A stretch of 51,645 nt of DNA, taken from assembly GCF_024345495.1 (NCBI RefSeq), contig NZ_JAGQBF010000021.1:1-51645 (forward strand). Reading direction: 5' to 3'. Each line of letters begins with the position of its first letter. Within the stretch, counting starts at the first letter, position 1. The translations under genes and the position numbers were made by a program. Shown here in pieces: positions 45,117 to 51,645 of this stretch. The DNA comes from Synechococcus sp. RedBA-s. Lineage in GTDB: Bacteria; Cyanobacteriota; Cyanobacteriia; PCC-6307; Cyanobiaceae. The notes beneath the pieces were generated by a model. The model saw only the letters and a list, made by a program, of their open reading frames with translations, was not told the origin of the DNA and did no database searches.

Positions 45117-45722
45117 ATGGCCAACCCCTCACCCGTTCGGCAGCGCCGTGGCCTGGATCGCCTCCTGAGCCGGCTCGGCGGCACCGCCGTGATTCCCCTG
45201 CTGATTCTCTCCGTGGCCTGGGGTCAGGAGCTGGTCGATCAGATCGTCTTCGCTGGGAACTGGAATCTGCCAATGCTGCCGGGGGGCTCATTCCTCGGGG
45301 TGCTCACCGCCCCGTTCAGCCACGCCGACCTGGGCCACCTGCTCGGCAACAGCCTCTGGTTCCTGCCGCTCTCCTGGCTGGTGCTGCTCAAGAGCTGGCA
45401 CGACTACCTGGCCGTGTGGGTGGGGGTGTATGTGATGGCAGTCCCGGTCTGGCTGTTCTCAAGCAATGGCAGCCATGGGCTTTCAGGCGTGGTCTTCGCT
45501 CTGGTGGGCTACCTGATGGTGATCGGCTTCCTGGAGCGGCGCCCGCTGCCCCTGCTGCTCTCGCTGTTCAGCCTGATGAGCTACGGCGGTTTCCTGCCCG
45601 GCCTGCTGCCCTTCTTCACTCCAGCGGGTGTGAGCTGGATCGGTCACGTGAGCGGCTTCTCCGGCGGGGTGCTCGCCGCTCTGGCCATCTACCGGGAACC
45701 GGCAGGAATGACCAGGAAATGA
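45117..45722 (+). CDS. Rhomboid family intramembrane serine protease
   Basis: About 201 residues with six hydrophobic segments. The catalytic Ser motif is GSHGLSGVVFALVGYLMV (GxSG) and the catalytic His lies in SWIGHVSGFSGGVLAAL; the first loop has LTAPFSHADLGHLLGNS, the His-Asn rich segment of rhomboids. Substrates unknown. Several starts are open (TTG 45087, ATG 45090, 45108, 45117); none has a good ribosome site, and I took 45117 as the last one before the conserved part. Confidence 0.87.
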   Translation: MANPSPVRQRRGLDRLLSRLGGTAVIPLLILSVAWGQELVDQIVFAGNWNLPMLPGGSFLGVLTAPFSHADLGHLLGNSLWFLPLSWLVLLKSWHDYLAVWVGVYVMAVPVWLFSSNGSHGLSGVVFALVGYLMVIGFLERRPLPLLLSLFSLMSYGGFLPGLLPFFTPAGVSWIGHVSGFSGGVLAALAIYREPAGMTRK

Positions 45723-45729
45723 GGGGCTG

Positions 45730-46026
45730 ATGTCATGCCCGCGCTGCGGAAGCTGGGAAGTTCGCCGCGACCGCAGCCTCGCCGGTCGAATGGTCTGCGG
45801 CCGCTGCAGCCTGCCCCTGGGTGCAGGCGCCACCCCCAGCGCCGGTGGTTTTCGCCGCCTGGCCCTGCTGGGAGGTGGCCGCCGAGATGGCCGCCGGGGC
45901 CAAAGCCGCAGCTGGCTGCTGCCAGTGGCGTTGTTGCTGGGACTGAGCGCACTGCTGGCCTGGCTGAGCGAGCAGCCTCAGCCCAGCCGTGCTCCCTTCG
46001 GCCACGGGCAGGAGCGATTGCGCTGA
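45730..46026 (+). CDS. Zinc-ribbon protein with one membrane anchor
   Basis: A 98-residue protein with an N-terminal four-Cys zinc ribbon (MSCPRCGSWEVRRD, MVCGRCSLPLG; CxxC-x18-CxxC) and one membrane helix (WLLPVALLLGLSALLAWL) near residues 62-79, ending in a short polar tail. No family recognised. It follows the rhomboid gene by 7 bases with GGGGCTG upstream, so the two are probably one unit; a role with the protease is possible but unproven. Confidence 0.7.
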   Translation: MSCPRCGSWEVRRDRSLAGRMVCGRCSLPLGAGATPSAGGFRRLALLGGGRRDGRRGQSRSWLLPVALLLGLSALLAWLSEQPQPSRAPFGHGQERLR

Positions 46027-46054
46027 TCGCCGGACTGAACTCCGCGCTGGCGGC

Positions 46055-46300
46055 TCAGCCGGGGATGAACGTGCGCAGCCGCCTGGCTTCGATGCCGGCC
46101 CGTTGTTGCAGCTCCTCATCGCTCAGCTGGCCCTCCTCCCGCTGCTGGGCGGCGAGCACGTCGCCCTCCTCAACGGGGAATCCCTCCTGGCGGGCCAATT
46201 GCAGGAAGGCCTCCAGATCGAGGGGCTGCTGCAGGCGCTCCTGCAGCGAAGCCGAACTGCGGGCATGGAGCAGGAAGGCGTCCAGGTGATGCAGGCCCAC
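46055..46300 (-). CDS. Nif11-domain protein
   Basis: An 81-residue protein with the Nif11 helix pattern: LEAFLQLARQEGFPVEEGDV, LAAQQREEGQLSDEELQQRAG. Nif11-like leaders in picocyanobacteria direct modification of ribosomal peptides and end in a double-Gly cleavage motif before a core peptide. Here the sequence stops shortly after LSDEELQQRAG with RTFIPG, no GG site and no Cys/Ser/Thr core, so it is more likely a stand-alone Nif11 protein than a precursor. GTG at 46300 is the only open start. Confidence 0.72.
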   Translation of the reverse strand: MGLHHLDAFLLHARSSASLQERLQQPLDLEAFLQLARQEGFPVEEGDVLAAQQREEGQLSDEELQQRAGIEARRLRTFIPG

Positions 46301-46355
46301 GGAAGAGGATTCAACTGACTTCCGTACTAACCCAGGTGGAGGCCCGCCGGCGGAT

Positions 46356-46556
46356 TCAGGCGCCAGGGTCCTGCAGGCTGGAGAAACTACCGGGCTGGAT
46401 CGTCTCCAGACCCGTGAACAACAGGCCGGCAGTCAGGCCCAACAGCAGATATCCCGAGGCAGCCCCCATCAGTACCCTCCCGTTCACCTGCTGTTCTTCC
46501 GCCAGAAATCCCGCCAGACGCAGCACGCTCCAACCCACGAACAGAGTGGTGAGCAC
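46356..46556 (-). pseudogene. Truncated ion-channel-like gene fragment
   Basis: A 66-residue frame with two hydrophobic segments (LTTLFVGWSVLRLAGFLA, GRVLMGAASGYLLLGLTAGL) then LLFTGLETIQPGSFSSL and a stop. The RVLMGAASGYLLLG-x-T-x-G-x-LF-x-x-LE-x-x-x-PGSF pattern resembles the region just before the pore loop of cyanobacterial two-helix potassium-channel proteins, but the pore (TVGYGD) and second helix are absent. In-frame codons with similar character continue upstream into the SRAP gene. A decayed remnant is the simplest reading. Confidence 0.55.
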
Positions 46557-46573
46557 GAGCAGGGGCCAGCCGT

Positions 46574-47206
46574 TCAGGCGAAGAGAGAGAGCTGCTCCCG
46601 GGACCGCTGCGGCGGCAGCGCCTCCCAGCCGCTGGGATCCCAGCCCGAGAGCAGCGGCTCCAGGGCCCGAAGGCCGGCCCCATCGGCCGGGGCCAGCCAG
46701 GCCTGCTCGAGGCCATCGGGGAGCAGCACCGGCATGCGCTGGTGCAGGGGTTTCACCAGGGCGTTGGGGCTGGTGGTGAGCACGCAGCAGCTCTCCAGTT
46801 CGCTGCCATCGGGACCGATCCAGCGGTCCCAGATCCCGGCCAGCCAGAACGGTTGGCGATCGAGCCGGCGAATCAGCCAGCCCTTCTCCAGGAAGCCATC
46901 GGCAGGGAGGAGGCAGCGGCGGTGGCGCCAGGCGCCACGAAAGGAGGCCTTCTCCGCGACAGTTTCGCTGCGGGCATTGAATGGCCGCGGCGCATTGAGG
47001 GGATCCTTAGCCCACTCCGGCAGCAGACCCCAGAGCATCAGGGCGCTGGCGATCTGCCCGTGCTCCTGGCAGAGGGCCAGCACCGGCTGCCCGGGCTGGA
47101 TCAGGGGGCGGGGGGCGTAGTGGCGCTCCAGCTCCGCCGGCAGGCGCCCCCCCAGCCTCGGCAGGAGCTGATCCAGCTCGGTGGTGAGGCAGAAGCGACC
47201 ACACAT
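46574..47206 (-). CDS. SRAP (YedK/HMCES) DNA-protein crosslink protein
   Basis: A 210-residue SRAP domain starting MCGRFCL, where Cys2 becomes the N-terminal nucleophile after Met removal and binds abasic sites in single-stranded DNA. Further landmarks are LWGLLPEWAKDP, FNARSETVAEKASFRGAW, RCLLPADGFLEKG (acidic residue) and PLHQRMPVLLP (active-site His). In most members the acidic motif reads GFYEW; here GFLEKG, a mild change. The frame continues 26 codons upstream but Cys2 fixes the start at 47206. It is divergent from ftsH. Confidence 0.93.
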   Translation of the reverse strand: MCGRFCLTTELDQLLPRLGGRLPAELERHYAPRPLIQPGQPVLALCQEHGQIASALMLWGLLPEWAKDPLNAPRPFNARSETVAEKASFRGAWRHRRCLLPADGFLEKGWLIRRLDRQPFWLAGIWDRWIGPDGSELESCCVLTTSPNALVKPLHQRMPVLLPDGLEQAWLAPADGAGLRALEPLLSGWDPSGWEALPPQRSREQLSLFA

Positions 47207-47329
47207 GGCGACCAGGAGTGGGGTGAAATCCAGGCTAGGGATGAGGTGACGTTCGGTTCTCACCCCCGCGCCGCGGGTCACCACCAGAAGCGCGCCGCCT
47301 AGTTTGGCGTCATTGCCGCGCCCGCAACC

Positions 47330-49213
47330 ATGGCTCTACGCCAGGACGACAACCGCCCGAACAGGCGCTTCGGAATCATCAACCTGGTGCTGATCGGCTT
47401 CGGGGTGCTGCTGCTGCTGAGCAACTTCCTGCCCAATCAGGGCGCCCAGGTGCCCCGGGTGCCTTACTCCCTCTTCATCGATCAGGTCAATGATGGCCAC
47501 GTGAAGCGGGCCTACATCACCCAGGATCAGATCCGCTACGAGATCACCGACGCCGAGGAGGGTGCCCCCTCGGTGCTCGCCACCACGCCAATCTTCGACA
47601 TGGAGCTGCCCCAGCGCCTGGAGCAGAAGGGGGTGGAATTCGCCGCAGCACCGCCGAAGCGTCCCAACTTCTTCACCACGCTCCTGAGCTGGGTGGTGCC
47701 ACCGCTGATCTTCATCGTGGTGCTCCAGTTCTTCGCTCGCCGGGCCATGGGTGGTGGCGGCGCCCAAGGCGCGCTGAGCTTCACCAAATCCAAGGCCAAG
47801 GTCTACGTGCCCGATGAGGAATCGCGCGTCACCTTCGCCGACGTGGCTGGCGTGGATGAGGCCAAGACCGAACTCAACGAGATCGTCGATTTCCTCAAAA
47901 CCCCCGAGCGCTACGCCGCCATCGGTGCACGCATCCCCAAGGGCGTGCTGCTGGTGGGTCCTCCTGGAACGGGCAAGACCCTGCTGGCCAAGGCCGTGGC
48001 CGGTGAAGCCAGCGTGCCCTTCTTCATCATCTCCGGCTCGGAGTTCGTGGAGCTGTTCGTCGGAGCCGGCGCCGCCCGCGTCCGCGATCTGTTCGAAGAG
48101 GCCAAGAAAAAAGCTCCCTGCATCATCTTCATCGACGAACTCGATGCGATCGGCAAGAGCCGCTCCGGCTCGATGGGCGTGGTGGGCGGCAACGACGAGC
48201 GGGAGCAGACCCTCAACCAGCTGCTCACCGAGATGGACGGTTTCACCGGCCAGGACAAACCGGTGATCGTGCTGGCCGCCACCAACCAGCCCGAAACCCT
48301 CGATGCCGCCCTGCTGCGGCCCGGCCGCTTCGACCGCCAGGTGCTGGTGGATCGCCCCGACCTCTCGGGCCGCAAGAAGATCCTCGACATCTACGCCAAG
48401 AAAGTGAAGCTGGCCGCCAGCATCGACATCGACAAGATCGCCCAGGCCACCAGTGGTTTCGCCGGCGCCGACCTGGCCAACCTGGTGAACGAGGCGGCCC
48501 TGCTGGCGGCCCGGGCCTACCGCACCGAAGTGGAGCAAGCCGACCTCAACGAGGCGATCGAGCGCGTGGTGGCAGGTCTTGAGAAGAAGAGCCGCGTGCT
48601 CCAGGACGACGAAAAGCGCGTCGTGGCCTACCACGAGGTGGGTCACGCGATCGTGGGACACCTGATGCCAGGCGGCAGCAAGGTGGCCAAGATTTCGATC
48701 GTGCCCCGGGGCATGAGCGCCTTGGGCTACACCCTGCAGTTGCCTACTGAGGAGCGCTTCTTGAACTCTAAGGAAGACCTCGAAGGCCAGATCGCCACCC
48801 TGCTGGGGGGCCGCAGCGCCGAGGAGGTCGTCTTCGGTGAGGTCACCACCGGGGCCTCCAATGACCTGCAACGGGCCACCGACATCGCCGAGCAGATGGT
48901 CGGCACCTACGGCATGAGTGACACCCTCGGTCCGCTGGCCTACGACAAGCAGGGGGGCAATCGCTTCCTGGGCGGCGGCAACAACCCACGCCGCTCGGTC
49001 AGCGATGCCACCGCTCAGGCCATCGACAAGGAGGTGCGCGGCCTGGTGGACCGGGCCCACAACCGTGCCCTGGCAATCCTGCACGGCAACCGCGCTCTGC
49101 TCGAAGACATCGCCGGCAAGATCCTCGACAAGGAGGTGATCGAAGGTGATGAACTCAAAGATCTGCTGGCCTCCAGCACCCTTCCCAGCGAAGCGGTGCT
49201 CTCTCCCGTCTGA
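47330..49213 (+). CDS. ftsH: FtsH ATP-dependent zinc metalloprotease
   Basis: A thylakoid or plasma-membrane AAA protease; cyanobacterial FtsH complexes degrade damaged D1. Residues 1-130 hold two membrane helices ([19 protein letters not shown] and [20 protein letters not shown]). The AAA domain has Walker A GPPGTGKT from residue 210, Walker [12 protein letters not shown] and the SRH region [14 protein letters not shown]; the pore-adjacent segment reads [13 protein letters not shown] where most have GVGASRVRDLF. The zinc site is HEVGH with His435, Glu436 and His439. Length 627 is normal. Which of the four cyanobacterial FtsH types this is cannot be settled by eye. Confidence 0.97.
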   Translation: MALRQDDNRPNRRFGIINLVLIGFGVLLLLSNFLPNQGAQVPRVPYSLFIDQVNDGHVKRAYITQDQIRYEITDAEEGAPSVLATTPIFDMELPQRLEQKGVEFAAAPPKRPNFFTTLLSWVVPPLIFIVVLQFFARRAMGGGGAQGALSFTKSKAKVYVPDEESRVTFADVAGVDEAKTELNEIVDFLKTPERYAAIGARIPKGVLLVGPPGTGKTLLAKAVAGEASVPFFIISGSEFVELFVGAGAARVRDLFEEAKKKAPCIIFIDELDAIGKSRSGSMGVVGGNDEREQTLNQLLTEMDGFTGQDKPVIVLAATNQPETLDAALLRPGRFDRQVLVDRPDLSGRKKILDIYAKKVKLAASIDIDKIAQATSGFAGADLANLVNEAALLAARAYRTEVEQADLNEAIERVVAGLEKKSRVLQDDEKRVVAYHEVGHAIVGHLMPGGSKVAKISIVPRGMSALGYTLQLPTEERFLNSKEDLEGQIATLLGGRSAEEVVFGEVTTGASNDLQRATDIAEQMVGTYGMSDTLGPLAYDKQGGNRFLGGGNNPRRSVSDATAQAIDKEVRGLVDRAHNRALAILHGNRALLEDIAGKILDKEVIEGDELKDLLASSTLPSEAVLSPV

Positions 49214-49221
49214 GCCGCCCC

Positions 49222-49251
49222 TTGACGCGGGGGCACGTTGTCCCCGATAAG
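49222..49251 (+). promoter_or_regulatory. Candidate argF promoter, with a hairpin in its spacer
   Basis: TTGACG (49222-49227) and GATAAG (49246-49251) are spaced 18 bases, 19 bases before the argF ATG. The spacer contains CGGGGGCA-CGT-TGTCCCCG (49228-49246), an 8-bp stem with one G-T pair, which could alternatively be the ftsH terminator, although no T run follows. The two readings are not exclusive. Confidence 0.4.
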
Positions 49252-49270
49252 GGTTCTTTGAAATGGGGTC

Positions 49271-50242
49271 ATGGGCCCGCACTTCAGCCAGCGTTATCCC
49301 GGTCTTGCTGACCTGCGCGGCCGGGACCTGCTGTCTTCAGCGGATCTTGGCGCTGAGCAGACCCTGGCACTGCTGGACCTGGCGTCAGATTTCAAGAGCG
49401 GCGCCCAGCGCCTGGATCTGAGTGGCCAGGCGCTGGGGCTGATCTTCACCAAGGCCTCCACCCGTACCCGCGTCAGCTTTTCCGTGGCCATGGGCCGCCT
49501 GGGCGGCCAGGTGCTCGATCTCAACCCCTCCGTCACCCAGGTGGGTCGCGGCGAACCGGTGGCCGACACCGCCCGGGTGCTCAGCCGCTACGTGGATGCC
49601 CTGGCGATCCGCACCTTCGAGCAGCAGGAGCTGGTGGAGTACGCGCACTGGGCCTCGATTCCGGTGATCAATGCCCTCACCGACCTGGAGCATCCCTGCC
49701 AGGCCCTCGCCGATGTGCTCACCATCCGCGAAAGCTTCGGCTCCCTCAAGGGCCTCACCCTGGCCTACGTGGGTGATGGCAACAACATGGCCCACTCGCT
49801 GATGCTCTGCGGCGCCCTGCTGGGCATGAACGTGCGCGTGGCCTGCCCCGAGGGCTTTGCCCCCGATCCCGCCGTGCTCGCCCAGGCCCAGGCGCTGGCG
49901 GGCCGCGTCGCCACGGTGTCAGTGCTGCATCAACCGGTGCCGGCGGTGCGCGACGCCGAGGTGCTCTACACAGATGTCTGGGCCTCGATGGGCCAGGAGC
50001 AGGAGCAGCAGCAACGGCTGCAGGCCTTTGCGGGCTTCTGCGTCGATGAGGCGCTACTGGCCGAGGCCGATCCCCGCGCCATCGTTCTGCACTGCCTGCC
50101 GGCCCACCGCGGCGAGGAGATCAGCGCCGGCGTGATTGAAGGCAGCGCCAGCCGGGTGTTCGATCAGGCCGAGAACCGCCTGCATGTGCAGCAGGCCCTG
50201 CTGGCGGCCCTGCTGGCAGATCCCGCCACGCCCTGCCTCTGA
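49271..50242 (+). CDS. argF: Ornithine carbamoyltransferase
   Basis: ArgF joins carbamoyl phosphate and ornithine to citrulline in arginine synthesis. The carbamoyl-phosphate site KASTRTRVSFSVAMGRLGG, the HPCQ-equivalent EHPCQALADVLTIRE, and the ornithine motif VLHCLPAHRGEEI are intact, as is DVWASMGQEQE. Length 323 fits the family. ATG at 49271; no other arginine genes are in the window. It is followed by lexA after 78 bases. Confidence 0.97.
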   Translation: MGPHFSQRYPGLADLRGRDLLSSADLGAEQTLALLDLASDFKSGAQRLDLSGQALGLIFTKASTRTRVSFSVAMGRLGGQVLDLNPSVTQVGRGEPVADTARVLSRYVDALAIRTFEQQELVEYAHWASIPVINALTDLEHPCQALADVLTIRESFGSLKGLTLAYVGDGNNMAHSLMLCGALLGMNVRVACPEGFAPDPAVLAQAQALAGRVATVSVLHQPVPAVRDAEVLYTDVWASMGQEQEQQQRLQAFAGFCVDEALLAEADPRAIVLHCLPAHRGEEISAGVIEGSASRVFDQAENRLHVQQALLAALLADPATPCL

Positions 50243-50320
50243 AGCGCCCAGCCGCGCACCAGGGGTAGACAACCGGCACGACTGCAGGAACACTGGGGTC
50301 ATGGTTCATGCGTACTGCCT

Positions 50321-50959
50321 GTGATCGTCTCCTCCAGGCCAGCCGCCCCCAGCGGCCACGACCTCACCAGCGCCCAGCAGCAGCTCTACGACTGGCTGGC
50401 GCAGTACATCCAGCAGCACCGGCACAGCCCCTCGATCCGCCAGATGATGGAGGCGATGGGTCTGCGTTCGCCCGCGCCGATCCAGAGCCGGTTGCGGCAC
50501 CTGCAGCAGAAGGGCTGGATCACCTGGCAGGAGGGTCAGGCCCGCACCCTGCAGGTGCTGGGGGCCGAAGCCGCCGGGGGGATTCCCGTGCTGGGCTCGG
50601 TGGCGGCCGGCGGCCTGATCGAATCCTTCGACGACGTGCGCGAGCGCCTCGATCTAGCGCCACTGCTGGACACCCGCGGTCTGTTCGCCCTCACCGTGAA
50701 CGGCGACAGCATGGTGGAGGCCCACATCGACGATGGCGACATCGTGCTGATGGAGCCAGTGAGCGATCCCTCCTGCCTGCGGCCCGGAACGATCGTGGCC
50801 GCCCATGTGGCCGGCAGCGGCACCACCTTGAAGCACTTCAGCTGCCAGGGCGGCAAGGTGCGCCTGGAGGCCGCCAACTCCGCCTACGCCCCGATCGAGC
50901 TGGAGGCCGAGCAGGTCACCGTCCAGGGCCGCATGGTGGCGGTCTGGCGCCAGGTGTGA
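50321..50959 (+). CDS. lexA: LexA repressor with complete autoproteolysis residues
   Basis: A 212-residue LexA: N-terminal winged helix (LTSAQQQLYDWLAQYIQQH, SPSIRQMMEAMGLRSPAPI, SRLRHLQQKGWI) and S24-type protease domain. The scissile bond is Ala96-Gly97 in GSVAAGGLIES; the catalytic Ser130 lies in NGDSMVEAHIDDGD and Lys171 in GTTLKHF. It should therefore be a self-cleaving SOS repressor, unlike the LexA of Synechocystis that lost this ability. GTG at 50321. I found no convincing LexA box in the 78 bases upstream. Confidence 0.93.
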   Translation: MIVSSRPAAPSGHDLTSAQQQLYDWLAQYIQQHRHSPSIRQMMEAMGLRSPAPIQSRLRHLQQKGWITWQEGQARTLQVLGAEAAGGIPVLGSVAAGGLIESFDDVRERLDLAPLLDTRGLFALTVNGDSMVEAHIDDGDIVLMEPVSDPSCLRPGTIVAAHVAGSGTTLKHFSCQGGKVRLEAANSAYAPIELEAEQVTVQGRMVAVWRQV

Positions 50960-51056
50960 ACCGCTGAACCGCTGGGCTGTAAGCTCATCAAGCGTCAAAA
51001 CAAGGGCTCCAGGGCCCGGCCGATCGTCCAGCGTTCGGTTTGTTTGGTCAACACAT

Positions 51057-51129
51057 GGGGCCATAGCTCAGCTGGTAGAGCACCTGCATGGCATGCAGGG
51101 GGTCAGCGGTTCGAATCCGCTTGGCTCCA
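51057..51129 (+). tRNA. tRNA-Ala (GGC)
   Basis: A 73-base cloverleaf. Acceptor arms GGGGCCA and TGGCTCC pair with one G-T; the D arm is GCTCAGCTGGTAGAGC; the anticodon stem CCTGC/GCAGG closes the loop ATGGCAT with GGC at positions 34-36; the T arm has GGTTCGAATCC. The discriminator is A and CCA is not encoded. TTCTTTTTT follows directly and may help termination. Confidence 0.95.
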
Positions 51130-51226
51130 TTCTTTTTTCTCTGTCACAGCAAGGGTTTTCCGGATTCACCCCGCGACCCTGCTGGTGCACAATCTGGCTT
51201 GCCAGGGCAGATCTGCGCTAACTGAG

Positions 51227-51251
51227 CTCTAGCATGTTTGTACTGCTAGAG
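51227..51251. repeat. 8-bp inverted repeat upstream of the transposase
   Basis: CTCTAGCA and TGCTAGAG are exact complements around a 9-base loop (51235-51243). It lies 98 bases after the tRNA and 124 before the transposase start, in sequence less GC-rich than the surrounding genes. It may be a hairpin or part of an element end. Confidence 0.45.
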
Positions 51252-51374
51252 ACGAGATGATCTGAGCGATGGGCGCACGGAGTTCCTGCTGGATCCCCGA
51301 GCTGAAAAGCCTGCTACGAGTTCGCTGAAAAACTCGGCCAGCTCTGCGAAAATGGATCAACTGCACAGACGTTG

Positions 51375-51645
51375 ATGCGAGGCCAACAGGAGCGCAGCGG
51401 CTCCTTGTTCTCCTACGTCTCGATCGAGGAGCGGATCCCCACCAGCCATCCGCTACGGCGGATCCGCAAGTTGGCGGACCAGGCTCTTGATCGGCTCAAT
51501 CCCACCTTCTGCAGGCTGTACGCCTCAGAAGGACGACCATCGGTTCCACCGGAGCAACTGCTGCTGGCCTCGCTGCTCAGGCGTTCTATGGGATCCGCTC
51601 CGAGAGGCTGCTGCTGGAGCAGCTCCACTCCAACCTGCTGTTCCG
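51375..51645 (+). pseudogene. Transposase (IS1182/IS5-like) with a frameshift, cut by the window end
   Basis: From ATG at 51375 the frame reads SGSLFSYVSIEERIPTSHPL, RRIRKLADQALDRLNPTFCR and GRPSVPPEQLLLASLL, the opening of transposases common in cyanobacteria. At about 51576-51580 the frame shifts: adding one base (CTC-CAG in place of CTCAG) restores QAFYGIRSERLLLEQLHSNL. A one-base deletion is therefore likely and the element probably inactive, though programmed frameshifting is not excluded. The region 51310-51345 (GAGTTCGCTGAAAAACTCG) may belong to the left end. The 3' part lies outside the window. Confidence 0.8.

Noticed and set aside
47336-49282. Open frame of 648 codons antisense to ftsH
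   Set aside because: His/Gln/Gly-rich, non-conserved shadow produced by GC-rich third positions of ftsH, which is unmistakable on the other strand.
50243-50320. LexA operator before lexA
   Set aside because: GTACTGCCTGTG at 50312-50323 partly resembles the cyanobacterial box but misses required positions.

Overview
The window is chromosomal DNA of a high-GC picocyanobacterium, most likely of the Cyanobium / high-GC Synechococcus type. The evidence is psbD-psbC at the left edge with the usual overlap, an ARC6/Ftn2-type division protein, a group 2 sigma factor, a CpcS-type bilin lyase, a ThiD2-ThiE fusion, several cyanobacteria-only conserved families (DUF1517, DUF3611, DUF3122, TIGR03792-like, Npun_F0494-like) and a uniformly GC-rich third codon position. 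No species can be named from the sequence alone.

Layout. 1-1.6 kb: 3' end of psbD, psbC and a clear intrinsic terminator. 1.7-10.5 kb: a secreted repeat protein, maf, a winged-helix-like protein coupled to cobQ and a small [2Fe-2S] protein, then mnmA divergent from a fused NAD(P)HX epimerase/dehydratase, a sigma factor behind an 8-bp palindrome, and pdhA. 10.6-20.9 kb: a mostly forward housekeeping run (ARC6-like, ffh, rpsP, phoH-like, a Bax-inhibitor-like membrane protein, era, a bilin lyase, an in-frame trmD-ispF fusion, a small secreted protein, larB). 20.9-30.5 kb: thiamine genes (thiS, thiE), ribF, surE, pheS, nadK, a response regulator with a degenerate receiver, a DUF192 protein and cobL, with several convergent 3' overlaps.

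30.5-34.1 kb is the accessory part. It holds two nucleotidyltransferase (MNT) / partner modules, each with one gene broken by a premature stop, a glycosyltransferase remnant, a further nucleotidyltransferase-like ORF, an intact VapBC-like pair with a palindromic candidate operator, and about 470 bp of gene debris with a perfect palindrome. It reads as a small decaying toxin-antitoxin island.

34.1-46.6 kb: a GH116 glycosidase coupled to a DUF3122 protein, ribD, an MscS channel, an ATP-grasp peptide-ligase-like protein, two DUF427 proteins, an AI-2E family transporter, a fatty acid desaturase, a rhomboid protease, a zinc-ribbon membrane protein, a Nif11-domain protein and a truncated channel gene. 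46.6-51.6 kb: an SRAP protein, ftsH, argF, lexA with all self-cleavage residues, tRNA-Ala(GGC), and a frameshifted transposase running off the window.

I see no single obviously new multi-gene system. The strongest points are the in-frame TrmD-IspF fusion, the decaying MNT/HEPN/VapBC cluster, the pseudo-receiver regulator coupled to NAD kinase, and the ATP-grasp ligase beside mscS. Family names are assigned by reading motifs from memory; no database search was run.
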